This document shows positions 13,625 through 24,510 of a stretch of 64,000 nucleotides of DNA, piece by piece. The notes under the pieces were generated by a model. The model made no database searches. It had not been told where the DNA came from and was given only the letters and a program-made list of their open reading frames with translations. This stretch comes from Sphagnum compactum (lineage: Eukaryota > Bryophyta > Sphagnopsida > Sphagnales), in the NCBI GenBank assembly GCA_965153455.1, contig OZ234496.1, forward strand, positions 11,617,863-11,681,862, in the 5' to 3' direction. The position numbers were made by a program, and so were the translations under genes. Within the stretch, counting starts at the first letter, position 1, and every line of letters starts with the position of its first letter.

Positions 13625-14058
13625 TTATTTACATGGTCACTGTTTCACTCTTGTAGGAGGAGTTGTGTCTTGGTTAAGCAAGAGACAAACTTCCACAACA
13701 CTTTCATCAACAGAAGCAGAATATATGTCTCTTACTCAAGCAACAAAAAAAGCTCTTTGGAATTATTTGGAGATTTGGGCTATCAGTAATTAGTTGCAAC
13801 ACCTTTGTATTATGATAATCAAAGTGCCATAGCACTAAGTCAAAACCCCAAATATCATCCAAGGACAAAGCACATAGAAGTGCAACATCACTACATACGA
13901 GAAATAGTGGCAAAAGGAGAAGTAAGCGTGATTTATTGTGCTACAGAAAATATGGTAGTTGATATTATGACCAAAAGTTTGCCAAAGCTCAAACATGTGA
14001 AGTTCACAACAGACCTTGAAATTAATCCAGATGATAGCTTAGAAACAAAGAAAGAATA
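13625..14058 (+). pseudogene. Copia-type RNase H fragment (3' end of pol)
   Basis: Plus-strand reading gives the Copia RNase H core: GGVVSWLSKRQTSTTLSSTE with AEYMSLTQATKKA after it (13650-13760). After a frameshift near 13790 come YYDNQSAIALSQNPKYHPRT and KHIEVQHHYIREIV (13805-13915). The tail (MTKSLPKLKH) is usual just before the polypurine tract of plant Copia elements. The 5' part of the element is gone and replaced by the unrelated frame upstream. The LTR at 14246-14490 follows in the right place. Confidence 0.85.
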
Positions 14059-14245
14059 GACAAAAATTGCATAGAGTATCTTACCTTTGAAACATTGAAG
14101 AGTTCAATTGTTGAGCTGCTCCAATTATTGATGATGTGAACTCCACTTGTAGAGCTTCTACACCTTGGTCTCCACAATGAAATCCTATATCAAGAACTCA
14201 AGCAACAAGGCATTGTAGATTGATTATGACCTATCTAAGTGGGAG

Positions 14246-14490
14246 TGTAGGAAAAGTAGGTATTCTATAATCACTTTAGAAGTTAGTAGTTTCTTGAGAT
14301 ATGAACTGTAATGACTCTTATGAATAGATGTGAAAAAGTTAGGGTTTGAACAGTTGTGACCTTCAAAGGTCTGTCTCTGAAGTATGTAAACTTTGAGCTC
14401 GGGGGAGAAGAATCTTCTTCTGTGTAAGAGATGCTTCTATGGTTGGGAGGTGAGCTCCATTGTAATAAACTCTCTTTGCTATTTCTAACA
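14246..14490 (+). repeat. 3' LTR of the Copia fragment
   Basis: The 245-bp segment starts TGTAGG and ends CTAACA (TG...CA). It is preceded directly by a polypurine tract (AAGTGGGAG at 14237-14245), as expected for the 3' LTR of the pol fragment just upstream. It contains an AATAAA-like word (TAATAAAC at about 14462). No partner LTR is in the window, so the rest of the element has been lost. Confidence 0.75.
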
Positions 14491-16366
14491 GGTGTCAGCA
14501 AATTCTTCAAGTGTTGGTGAAAATATATCAGAAACTTTGGTTACCATAGATTGAGTAGTAGCACAGCTTCACGATAGTTTTAGCACTGGTGCATACTGTA
14601 AATACTGTATGTATTTGCTGTCTGAAAAGTTTTAGGATGCAACAATGAGTAATCAAGTAGCTAGCAGAGGCATATCAGCCTTCTGAGTTCCAAACATTCA
14701 TCGAAAAATGAGGAATTTAAATATAAGACGGTCTATTTGGGAGAAAAAACATTTCTCAGGAAAGAGGTATATTGAACACCTAGAACAAACCCTGACTAGG
14801 TTTCACAGGTGGGGTCCCCTAGGGACCAAGCAAGGCTATTATGTGTCCAGAATCCAATCAGCATTGCAACAACACTGGCAACCTTCACTGGGTGGTTGAT
14901 AAATGTGAGTAGTGGAGCTTTGCTGAGTGCATGGTAATGATAATTCTTTCAGAGCTGGTCTTAAAACATGCAACACAAAGAGGTACAAACCTCAGGAGCA
15001 AATGCTGTAAAGACTAATTGTATCTACTGGGTCATGCATCTATATTTCAGCTTTCCAATTCCAGAGACTTGCCAGTGGACCATCTTCTGATGATGGGCCT
15101 TTGGCCACCTGATGGTGGTGGACCTTTCATCAAACCTCCAGAGGTTGAAATTATGTTTGTTTTTCAATTCTAGTGTTTCAGAAACATTTAACCTTTTCAC
15201 CTCCCCTACATTCAATGTTTTGTGTAGTAGAGCTCTCAGGTTTCAGTAATTGTAGGTGTTGTATATTTGAAAGACAACTGGATGTTCACCTTCTTTGTTA
15301 TATTTTGTGATGCAGATCTAGGCTCCTCTCTGCACCACACCTTTGCTCAAGAAGTCTTGAGAAAACCAGAACTGTTGTATATTTCTTTTAATTGCAACAG
15401 CTTCTTAAAGGTATGAATGCTTGATGTTACAAGGTGCTGAAATGTGGGTTAACAAAAGTTTGAATTGCCACCTTTATCTTTCCATTTTCTTGAGTTCTTT
15501 TCCATTTACAGGTTTCAACCAGCATCTAAATCAGAGGGATAAAGCAGATCTGGGATCCTATATCAACTTGATGGTCAACAGGCTTGTCTGGTACTTTATA
15601 TATACAAAAGGCCTGGAGACAGATGAGGTTGCTGATGTATAACTTCAAGCCCAGTTGATTCTGTATATATTCTATATATATTCACCAGAAAACCAGAACT
15701 ATGTATAGATTCTTTTCTTAGTACACTACTATCACTCTGTTGAATTTGACATACCCATATTTGTAAGTGTGATTTCAACTGGTCCAACACTTCGCCTGGA
15801 ACTGATGGCTTCATCAAACAAGATGCTTAGACAAGTTCCAGTATGGCCAGTGCTTGACTTGTGGCAAAGTTACCTAAGTGTGGTTAGACTTTCTCCCTTT
15901 TCAGAGAAGGAAGATGTGCACTTGAGAAGTGGTCTGGTTTGCTATTGAATGTTGGTGCTCATCCCCCCCTACACCTGGGATTAAGAACAGAAATCTCTTA
16001 CTTACATTGAGAGTGAACTTCTTACACAGATGTCCTGAAGATCATCTAAGATTTGTCTCTTAAGAATGCCTGCTTGTGAAAGCCCAAAGTCATTCGCTCA
16101 GCATATCCATCTGGGTGGCCATCCAACATAAACATCTTGGTACACACTAGCCAGGGTTTGTACATCCTGCAGGTGAGTCAACCATTACATAGCTCCATTG
16201 ACACTCCAAGAGGCCAGGCAATATAGATTCAATCAACTGGGTGTCCTAGCCAGCTTGTGGTAAAGTCCAGAGTTGAAAACTAGGAGTGCCCTGCCAGACA
16301 CTAGAACTTCCTCCTGCTTGTTTGCTTCACTATTTGGCATGATGGGTCTTGTTAGCTGTTGAATAT
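14491..16366. other. Gene-free stretch downstream of the bHLH gene
   Basis: Base composition is more even than in the A+T-rich deserts, and short open frames exist on both strands, but none resembles a protein. The part near 16366 should contain the 3' untranslated region and poly(A) site of the bHLH gene, which I could not place. Confidence 0.5.
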
Positions 16367-19285
16367 CTATACCACCTGTAAAGCGGTTTTGAGAGCTTGA
16401 ACAATGCTGGCATGTGAGCGTGGACTTTCAGCATGGTCTTGCTGCTGAAGCTTTACCACACAAGCACATAAAACATGTAGGCAACATAAGTACAATTTAT
16501 AATGGGTCAAACTTCTGAAATGTTTCCAGATGAACAGAAACACAAATACTCTTCCTGGGTAAGTCTCAAACTTCTGTGAATTGTGAATTTTCTAACTGGG
16601 TACAGGTCTACCATAAGCTATGGGAAGTACAGAGTTACAGTAAAGAAATATATGTGCAGCTGCTATTTTGTCATCCTCTACACCCATGAGGAAATCAGCC
16701 ATATATTAAGGACCTTGCTTGTTTGAACACCAGAACTCCAATCAAGCAGGACAATGCATAGAGGAAGAATTACCTTGGCAACAATGATGCAGATCATCCC
16801 TATGGGAGTCTTAGTGATGGTGCAACGAATCAGCTCCAAATTCTGGGACTCAACAGCTTGTAGCAGAGTACTTCGAAAATTAGGTCGAGGCTTGCACATC
16901 ATCTCAATCATAATTTCATTGAGCAGGTCAGAATGCACAAAACAGTCCCTTACACATGAGTTTTTCACTTCTGTGGATTCATTCAACTGAGACTCCTGCA
17001 TTGACAAGGACATGGGTGAGCTTGAGTCACCCGTTCCTGAATGCTTGATTGCAGGCATGGTGAATTGCAGCATTACTTCCTGGATATGGATGTCCATACG
17101 TGGTTGGGTAGAGACAACCGGTGGTTTCCTTCGGCCTGAGCCCTTTTTCAGGAGTTTCTCTCGTCTATGTTGCAGATCCTTCACCAATTTCATGGCATCC
17201 TCAACAATGGTAGCTCTGTCCCGCTTCCATCACACAGACAGAGACTGCACATCAGCCTGAGTATGTTCATGATTCTGTGTCAAAAAAAACCAGATGTTTA
17301 CTGCTGGGGACCACTCATAAGACCTCTTTATCCATTGAAGCACTAAGTTAGATTGCAAAAAAATGAACATTGAGCTAGTTACACTCCAGCATGCACAAAG
17401 CACACCTAATTCCAGGGTACAATCAATCCAATGCACCATGGAAGAATGAGGTCTAGTTGACAAAATACAAATGAATTTTATCAAAAAGTTCAGATTTACT
17501 TCATGAAATCAAAATAACTACAATGTTGCCCATGTGGATTAGAGCACTTAGTGTCAAGATCACAATTGGAAGTACTTGGATCCTTGGCTTTTGAATTGAG
17601 CCACAGGCCAACAGTCTTTTACATCACCACTGAGACAAGGTGCAAGAGGAGGAAGCTAGCTGGGGATCGAGCGAGCATTTTCACTTTAAGGTCATGTCTA
17701 GATTCTACTCACAAGATAGAATGAATAAGCTTGGAAATCAATCAAGCTTATCAACAATTTTCCATTGTTTTGACCTTGAAAACGCCATAGTGGATTGTGG
17801 ATGTTAATCATGAAGATGTTTGCATTAGGAACTTCTTGTACATTACAGATCAGTCAATGACACATGCAAAGGAAGATTATACAAAAACACGCAAGCTTTG
17901 GTCGTTTGGGTGCAATAACAACAAAGACTATGTTCAAACATCAGGGACATGAGAAGAACTCATTACCAGTGCAGCTGTCAAGTGAAGCTACTACGTGAGA
18001 CAGCAACTAGATACAGACAATGATTATATAGCTTAGATCAGTAACATGTTATGAGAAGGAGAAGCTGCAAGCTGGGTTCATAAGAATAAGTGATCGTCTA
18101 GCAAAGAAAGAGGAGAGAAGCAAGGACGCCCGGTTCAAGGATTTGGCGTAAGTTCTTTATACTTACTTTGGACCCTGCAGGAAGAAGAGACTCCAAAGTT
18201 GAGTACTTGACAGTCATGTCATCTCGCCGATGACGCTCGCGAAGAATGTGCTCCGCCTGCTCAGCAGCTCGTGTCCAACTTGTTTGGTTGGTGCAATCTG
18301 CGAACTTCATGGGTGGTTGCGGCTTTTTCTTGCTGGGGCGCTGCTGCTGCATAGGATCATCGCCGGTGTCTGCAGTATTGATCTTGGTACATTTTTTGGC
18401 TCTATTTCTGGAGTCTCCAGCAGGATGATGTTCGGCTTCGGGCTGGATATCGACTGCAATGGAACTTGATAGTACTGGCTTGTAATGGTCAATAGGTACT
18501 ATTGTTCTGGAATGTGGACTTAACCCATGATGATACTGCGCGCCCGGTGCATGATTTGGAATTGGCTCATACGACGACATCTGCAGGCTGTGTGCTAGAT
18601 CTGTGGGCTTACGAATAGATGCGGAAATTTCGAAGCTTGGTTGCGGCTGCATCTGAAGTATGACAGACGACAGTGGGGTACCATCGACCGCGAGCATGGA
18701 TTTGCAGGAATCAACGATATTATGATCAGCAGCTGGAAACAAGGAATCTTTGGATATCTCCGGAAACTCTTCCAGGATCTTGCTGATGTTACGCTCGATT
18801 TCCACTTCAGAAAGTGGCAAGCCATGAGTCGATGACTGCTGCAACCACGTGAATGAACTGGGAGCTGCAACTAGAGAACCAGTCATCATGTCATCCTCGA
18901 CCTGATGATGAGCAGCTGCTGCACCACAAGAACTCGGTGGTGGTCGACCTGCTGAATCACACCACAGAGCTGACGAGGAGTGAAACGTCGCGAAACCGGC
19001 CGCATCTCCTGCATCCATTTGCTCCTCAAGTGCAAGTAAAGGGACTCCCCGACTCATGTCCATATCCGTGTCTCGTGCAGCTCGGACTATATCATCCAGT
19101 CGGTTAGAGTTTGGAGGAGACTTCACGCCGCCTCTTACAACCGCAACTCCGCAGACAATTACTGACCCGCTTCCACACCTTGAGCTTAAGAAAAACCGTA
19201 TACTGCTAGGCGGAAGGACGCTAATGACCCGCTGCCTTCTGACAGCAGCATCTGTATGCTCGCAAACACTTGATGTGCACTGCAA
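16367..19285 (-). CDS. bHLH transcription factor with C-terminal ACT-like domain, clade II (bHLH010/089/091, EAT1/TIP2-like)
   Basis: Three exons on the minus strand: 19285-18167, 17223-16774 and 16444-16367, joined in phase 0 at canonical GT-AG introns (donors AAA|GTAAGT and AAG|GTAATT; acceptors GGAAG|CGG and TTCAG|CAG). The product is 548 residues from the first Met, or 474 from the Met at 19063 (MDMSRG), which may be the true start. The basic region lies at about 341-356 (HILRERHRRD, with the H-E-R residues that contact an E-box intact). Helix 1 ends at ESLLPAGSK, and helix 2 starts exon 2 with RDRATIVEDAMKLVKDLQ. An ACT-like domain covers about 475-548 (STLLQAVESQNLELIRCTIT; tail SIVQALKTALQVV). 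In seed plants this clade controls tapetum development and pollen formation; relatives act in moss sporangia. The role here is inferred from the family. The exon model is by eye, with no visible defect. Confidence 0.85.
17224..18166 (-). other. Intron 1 of the bHLH gene
   Basis: This 943-bp intron splits the bHLH domain in the loop, a place where introns are common in plant bHLH genes. The donor is GTAAGTATAAAG. The acceptor follows a GTCTCTGTCTGTGTG tract. Reading through the donor would add about 22 codons and then stop at 18098, giving a protein without helix 2. Confidence 0.8.
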
Positions 19286-19472
19286 TGTGACACCATAACT
19301 AAAGAGTTGTAATTCTTCTGCTAGCGTATTCTAGGGCACCAATCACTTGCATCTAGCAATAGAGCACGACCAGGTGCTGAAGAAACGTTCTCTCTCATCC
19401 TAGTGAATCCGATAGCGAAGTTTTCGAGGCGTGCAGTCGTTGCTTGTAGAGAGCGAGCCTGAAAGGTGCTCT

Positions 19473-19504
19473 GAGAGAGAGAGAGAGCTAGAGAGAGAGA
19501 GAGA
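19473..19504. repeat. (GA)n / (CT)n microsatellite in the bHLH leader
   Basis: Two GA runs are separated by GCTA. On the coding (minus) strand this is a CT tract, about 190 bases before the first ATG. CT-rich tracts are common in plant core promoters and 5' leaders and can also bind GAGA-type factors. A frame at 19648-19400 crosses it and could act as an upstream ORF, but its Ser-Leu repeats are simply the translated microsatellite. Confidence 0.7.
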
Positions 19505-20129
19505 TAGGAAAGAAAACAATCCGTCTCGACAGTATGAGAGAGCCACTGGATGGTATGCAGACGATTGAGTTAATGGATCGCACTGGACAACTAACACGAC
19601 AGGTAGCGAGAAAGAACACCAAAAGCGCGACAAAGCAAAGCTCATCACTTCTACAAACCGACAGAAATGGCCACAACTTTAAACTCCCTCACTTGCAGGA
19701 CCTAAAGCTTGCGAAGCGACTGCACAGCCCAAGTAGAGGTAAGTCGCTTGAGTATAGTACCAGCAGTGAGTGTACTAGCTGCAGATGAGGAGTCTAGCAA
19801 ATTATTATAGAGGGATCAAAGAGCCAAGAGCCACCGGATGCACAGATCTGCAACCGATCGCGTCGGAAACCAGGGGAATAAAGTGAAACTTGCCCATATG
19901 CAACACAACAACAACAAAGTTACAACAATAGTATAGGCTATGAGAGTCGTTGGCTGTGTCATGAGTACCGTGGTTGTTTGGTTCTCATCCAGTTAGGGGG
20001 AAGCCACAAGTATCATCAGTCAGCGACTAAGATGAAAAATAGTTTGCGGGCCACACTTTACTACACTACAACACGTCAGAAGCCCTCCCCCCAACACACA
20101 TTACTATTACACTCTCTCTTTCCCCTTCT

Positions 20130-20153
20130 CCCCCTCCCCCCAGCCCTCCCCCC
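20130..20153 (-). promoter_or_regulatory. G-quadruplex-type motif upstream of the bHLH gene
   Basis: The plus strand reads C5-T-C6-AG-C3-T-C6. On the coding strand that gives four G-runs of 6, 3, 6 and 5 with loops of one or two bases, which satisfies the usual G3+ quadruplex pattern. It lies about 850 bases before the first ATG. Whether it folds or regulates is not shown by the sequence. Confidence 0.6.
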
Positions 20154-20510
20154 AAAAAAAGTCTCTATTTACTATGGGACAAGATGCCGAGATTATACAT
20201 ACACTCACTTCAAAAAAAAAAGAAGAGAGAGAGGATAAGGGAAGAGTGGAGAGTGATGAGATCGTAATGCTTGTCGGAAAGAGCTCGAGCAGACGTCTGG
20301 GATTCGGCAGTGGCAGGGCCACGCCAGTCTTGAAGGCTCATTGCCTCCTGTCGCTGTCCCCACACAGAGAGAGGTGCCCTCCTGCCTCCCCTGTCCGGCC
20401 TTTCTTTCTGACACTTAAGTTCCTGAAACTTACGTTAGAGTCTCAGGGATTCTATTACACAATTCCACTGCCCCTCTTCCTATGGGACCTAGGCATAGTA
20501 ACATAGTAGA

Positions 20511-21402
20511 TAACCTTGTCGATGGTAAAGACTTTCTCTGATCTTGATCTTTTTTCAGTGTAATTGGGGGTAAAAATATGCTGGTTAAACCCTCCAAGTA
20601 GCCAGCATCTTTTTTTCCTCCACTGTTTGACAGGAGGTGCTTAAAAAAATGGTATGCCCACTCCGTTTTGGGGATGGGGGATGAACGGCTTAAAGAACAG
20701 AACGCTGGCCTGAGCCCTGTACCACCTCCCCCATCTCACCCAATCAGAGCAGGGCCTGAGCCCTTGGCCACGTGCTTTACATTACACTTTTCACAAGGGT
20801 GGGTTTGTTTTTTGGCTTACAAACTCTGAAGAGCACTTTGCCTATCTGAAAGATTATGTCAGTACTACCCACCTGTACATTTGATGTTAACATAGGACTA
20901 GTTTTCCTTTCTGTACGGATTTAGTGACCTCCCTTTTGAGGGCAGCAGCACCTAAAACTGCCCAACATAAAGACTCTGACGGCGGCATCCCTTGCAATTT
21001 TTATACCTGATGAAACCCTACCAAACTTCAAAAAAAGAAAGCACCCAAGCAAGGGACAGAAAAAGAAACAAAGGGCAAGGACCAAAGTCCAGGCAAGCAG
21101 ACGGCCCTAAAGAGGTGTGTCACATGTAGGTAAGGGAACCACTAAGTACCGAAACCTCCACCAGGTACTTTGATATTAGGTCATGTAATACACCTCAGGA
21201 TTACTATTTTCAGCATTCCTTTGATATTTGGCTATGTAGAGTAACGAGGCTGAAGATGACTATTTTCAGGATTTTTATTTGCTTGTCAAGTTTACTGCAT
21301 TCCAATCTAGGGCCCCAGTGAACCAGCACCCACCAATGCACCAGTTGTGGATGATGCTGTTTGGGCTGTTTCCCAAACCATTTAACCTAAGCCAAACCAA
21401 AC
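20511..21402. other. Gene-free stretch
   Basis: No frame resembles a protein. The segment at about 21003-21175 is one of a pair of dispersed direct repeats; its partner is at 25095-25265. Confidence 0.5.
21003..21175. repeat. Dispersed repeat, copy 1 (partner 25095-25265)
   Basis: Shared blocks in the same order and orientation include TGATGAAACC, GAAAAAGA, GGGCAAGGAC, AGGCAAGCA, GGTAAGGG, ACTAAGTA/ATTAAGTA and CGAAACC. Total length is about 170 bp and the identity is clearly above chance. The family is not recognised. Confidence 0.6.
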
Positions 21403-21403
21403 A

Positions 21404-22460
21404 TTGAGGTGGGTTTTTTTCTTTTCTTTTCACTGGCTCACCCTTCCTTTAGATTTCAAAAAAAATCTCCTTTTTTTTCCCTCTCTTTGTTGTTCTTCTT
21501 CTCTTTTGTTCTTTCTTTCTTCTTCTTCTCTTTCACTATCATCTTGTTCTCTTCCATTGTTGCTGGAGCTTTTTCTTCATCATTTCTTTCCTTTTTTAAA
21601 AATGTTATTGTTATTATTTATTATTTCTTTTCTTTTGTTTGTGTTATAGATTTTCTTCTTATCATTTATTTTTTCATTTTTGTTGTTAGTTTTTTTTTTT
21701 TTTTCATCTTTTGTTTCTTTGCTTTTCTTTATTATTACAACTTCTTTTTCATTTTATTGTTTTTCTGTTTTCCTTCTCCCTTTTCAAGCATTTTCTTTTT
21801 TTTCATCACATCGTGGCGCTTGCTACTATTTCTTGTTGCATCATCATTAGTTATACACATCACTCAAGATATGCTTTTATTCTTTTCCTTGTCTTTTTTT
21901 TGTTTTGGTTTGAAAGTACAAGCAAAAAGGAAAAGTAAGAAAAAGAAAGAGAAGAAGACAAAAAAATAAAAGAGAAGGAAATGGAAATTAAAAAATAAAG
22001 AAGGTGAAAAGAAAAGAAAATAGAAGATAAAGATTGTTTTTGTTTTTTTTTGTGTTTCTAGTTTTTTCTATTTTTATAATTCTAGAAGACGTTTGTTTTC
22101 TTTTTCTTCTTTTCTTTTTTTTCTTGAAGATTTTTTTTCTTGTTATTGTTAATTCAAGAAGAAGAATTATAGTTTTTGTTACATTTTCATTGCTTTGTTT
22201 TCCTTTTTTTTGTTTGTTTAAGAATAAGAAGATTTTTGGGATTTTTTGCCCTATTTTTCCATTTTTTTTGTTTTCTAAATGCTAGAAGATTTTTTTTTCT
22301 TTTATTATGTTTTTCCTAAATATTTTGTTTGTTTTCCCCCTATTTTTTCATTTTGGTCTTCAAAATTCCAAAAGATGAAGTTTGTTTTTCTATTTCTTTT
22401 ATTTCTTATTTTCAGTTTTTTTTTTCCAATTTTTCTTTTTTTATATAAAATACAATAGAT
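21404..22460. repeat. Long polypyrimidine (TTTCTT-rich) tract with an internal purine block
   Basis: About 500 bases (21404-21910) are almost all T and C on plus, followed by about 115 bases (21915-22032) almost all A and G. A further 430 bases are mostly T with some C and G. The open frames inside (for example 21409-21969) are runs of Phe/Leu/Ser produced by the composition, not genes. The pyrimidine and purine blocks could pair as a long foldback. Confidence 0.75.
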
Positions 22461-23859
22461 TATATATGCTCATACCCATGTAATTATTTGGGGTTTGGTT
22501 TATATTTTTCAAATTTGCATGTTAATGTGTATCTTGTGTTTGATATAGACTTTGAATAACTATGAAATACCAATTTGTAACCAATGTCATTCAACTCCAA
22601 TTTATCACTATCAACTTTACATTCATCTATTAAGGTGGTTACAACGATAAGAACTTATCGATGAACACATGACATGGTGGCTAATGAAAGTAGGTTTAAA
22701 AAGGTGTCTTTTCAAGTTAGAAAGTAACATGCATATCTTACTTAGGTTTCTTTGGCATAAACAATGGCATGGAGTTCATGTTTTCCATTTTTTGGACATT
22801 TAAAAAAGTTTTGATAGATGTGATACTTGCATCAATACATACAAGTTTTGTCTTATTGCAATTGTAACCTCATGTTTATATTATGTTTACATGTTTTGAA
22901 TGTGAGCATTGCATTAATACTTTGTTGAAATTTTCCTTGAAAATACGAGTTCAAAACATATTGCAATGTTGCATTATTGCATTAAAAGAACTTCAAAAAC
23001 ATAAAGTTAAATGTGAAATAGTTGCAAAAGGATCACAAAATAAACATTATTTTTGTTAAAATGATTTTGCAATACCCACATTTGAAGCATAAATTGTTAG
23101 CTGGTTTTTTTGGATGGTTTGTGCAATACCCAAATGTTGGGCATAAAATATGCATGTTCAATGAAAAAAATGATGACGATAAAAAGATAATAATACAAGA
23201 AATAAAATAATTGTGATAAATATAGAAGAAAATAATTTAGAACAAGAAAAAAAATTAAAGGAGAAAAAGTAAATTTTTAAAAAAAACATAAAATTATTTT
23301 TAAAAAGAAAAAATCCAAAAGAAAAAACAAAATATGTAATAATTATTGAAGTGTATTGTATTTGAAATGACATTGTTTTCATATGTGAGTATTGTATTTT
23401 GTGATTGAATTTTCAACTACTTTAACTTTTAACAATAACTATCAAAGTATGCAATACCTATGTGTGGGTCACAAAAGTTTATCGAATGTGCAATACCCGC
23501 ATTCAGGGTTACCGTTTTTTTGACATCAAGGGGTCAAATATGATTAAAATGGTTGTTAATTCATTTAGTGCAATACTTTCATATTTTGTATATCATACAT
23601 TGGCAAACATTAACATCATGTAAATGATAGGTAGGTAGGTGTGTGGGGGTGAGTAGATAAATAAATAAATATGTAGGTAGGTTGGTGGCTAAGCAAGTAG
23701 GTATGTACACAAATAAAAAACAAGTTAAGTCAATAATGTAATTATGTCAATAAGATGGTTAGGTCAATAGGGTAGCCAAAAGTTTTGTTAAAAACAATTG
23801 TTGAAAAAATAGTTTTTGAGTTAATTATATATATATATATATATATATAAGAAAAATTA
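22461..23859. other. A+T-rich gene-free DNA with small microsatellites
   Basis: No coding signal is seen. A GGTAGGTAGGTG run lies at about 23630-23645 and an uninterrupted (AT)n run at about 23829-23849. Confidence 0.5.
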
Positions 23860-24510
23860 ACCAAGAAAAGATAGAGCTTTTGCTAACAAGTAAAGGTTTA
23901 GCCATGAAAATATGGAAGTTTCGTCAAAAGGTATAAGCTTAACCATGAACAATTAAAAGTTTTCCAATTTGTAGAAGCTTAATTAAGAAAAGATAGAAGT
24001 TTTACTAAGAGGTAAAAGTTTAGCCCAAAAAATATAAGGGTTTTGCCAAGAGGTAGAGGTTTAGCTAGGAATAATTCAATTTTTTTCAAGTGGTAGAGGT
24101 TTAGGCAAGAAAATATAAAGGTTTTGTTGAAAGGTAAAAATTTAGCTAAGAAGTTAAGGTTTTGCCAAGAGGTAAAAATTTAATTAAGAATACATAGAAA
24201 CTTTGCCAATGTGTAATGGTTTAGCCATGAAGAGATGGAAGTTTTGTCAAGAGCTATAGGTTTAGCCAAGAAAAGTTAGAAATTTTTCCAAAAGGTAAAG
24301 GTTCAGCTAAGAAAATATATAGGTTTTGTTGAAAAGTAAAGGTTTTACCAAAAAATAGACGTTTAACTAAAAAAATATAGAGATTTTGTCAACATGTAAA
24401 TGTTTAGCCATGAAAAGATGGAGGTTTAGCCAAGAAGAGTTAGAAGTTGTGCCTAAAGGCAAAAGTTTAGCTAAGAGATATAGGTTTAACCATGAAAACA
24501 TAAAGGGTAG
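23860..24510. repeat. Degenerate minisatellite, unit about 42 bp, ~15 copies
   Basis: The pattern GGTTTTGCCAAGAGGTAAAG then GTTTAGCCAAGAAAA then TATAGAA recurs about every 40-45 bp, with copies losing or gaining a few bases. No copy pair is identical, so it is old. The reading frame is not kept from unit to unit, so it is not a repeat protein. Confidence 0.75.

Larger units (their letters stand above)
19286..20510 (-). promoter_or_regulatory. Likely promoter and 5' leader of the bHLH gene
   Basis: This is the only upstream stretch of mixed base composition before the repeat-rich DNA beyond 20510. It carries the CT microsatellite and the C-run block listed separately, and no coding frame of note. 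A weak TATA-like word (CTCTATAATAATT on minus, near 19800-19813) would put a start site near 19775 and a leader of about 490 bases. That placement is speculative. Confidence 0.35.

Noticed and set aside
16640-16690. Possible alternative last bHLH exon reading GVEDDKIAAAH
   Set aside because: The exon at 16444-16367 has a clean acceptor, the right phase and a typical ACT-like ending (SIVQALKTALQVV), so it is preferred.
18230-19107. Several plus-strand frames antisense to bHLH exon 1
   Set aside because: Shadows of the real coding frame; no motif.
19400-19648. 82-codon minus frame upstream of the bHLH
   Set aside because: Its Ser/Leu repeats come from the CT microsatellite. It is at most an upstream ORF in the leader.
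21409-21969. 186-codon open frame rich in Phe, Leu and Ser, looking like a membrane protein
   Set aside because: It is the translation of a T/C-rich simple-sequence tract; two frames of the same stretch are open and neither has a family signature.
23860-24510. CRISPR-like array of regular repeats
   Set aside because: Units are contiguous with no unique spacers, and the genome is eukaryotic; it is a minisatellite.
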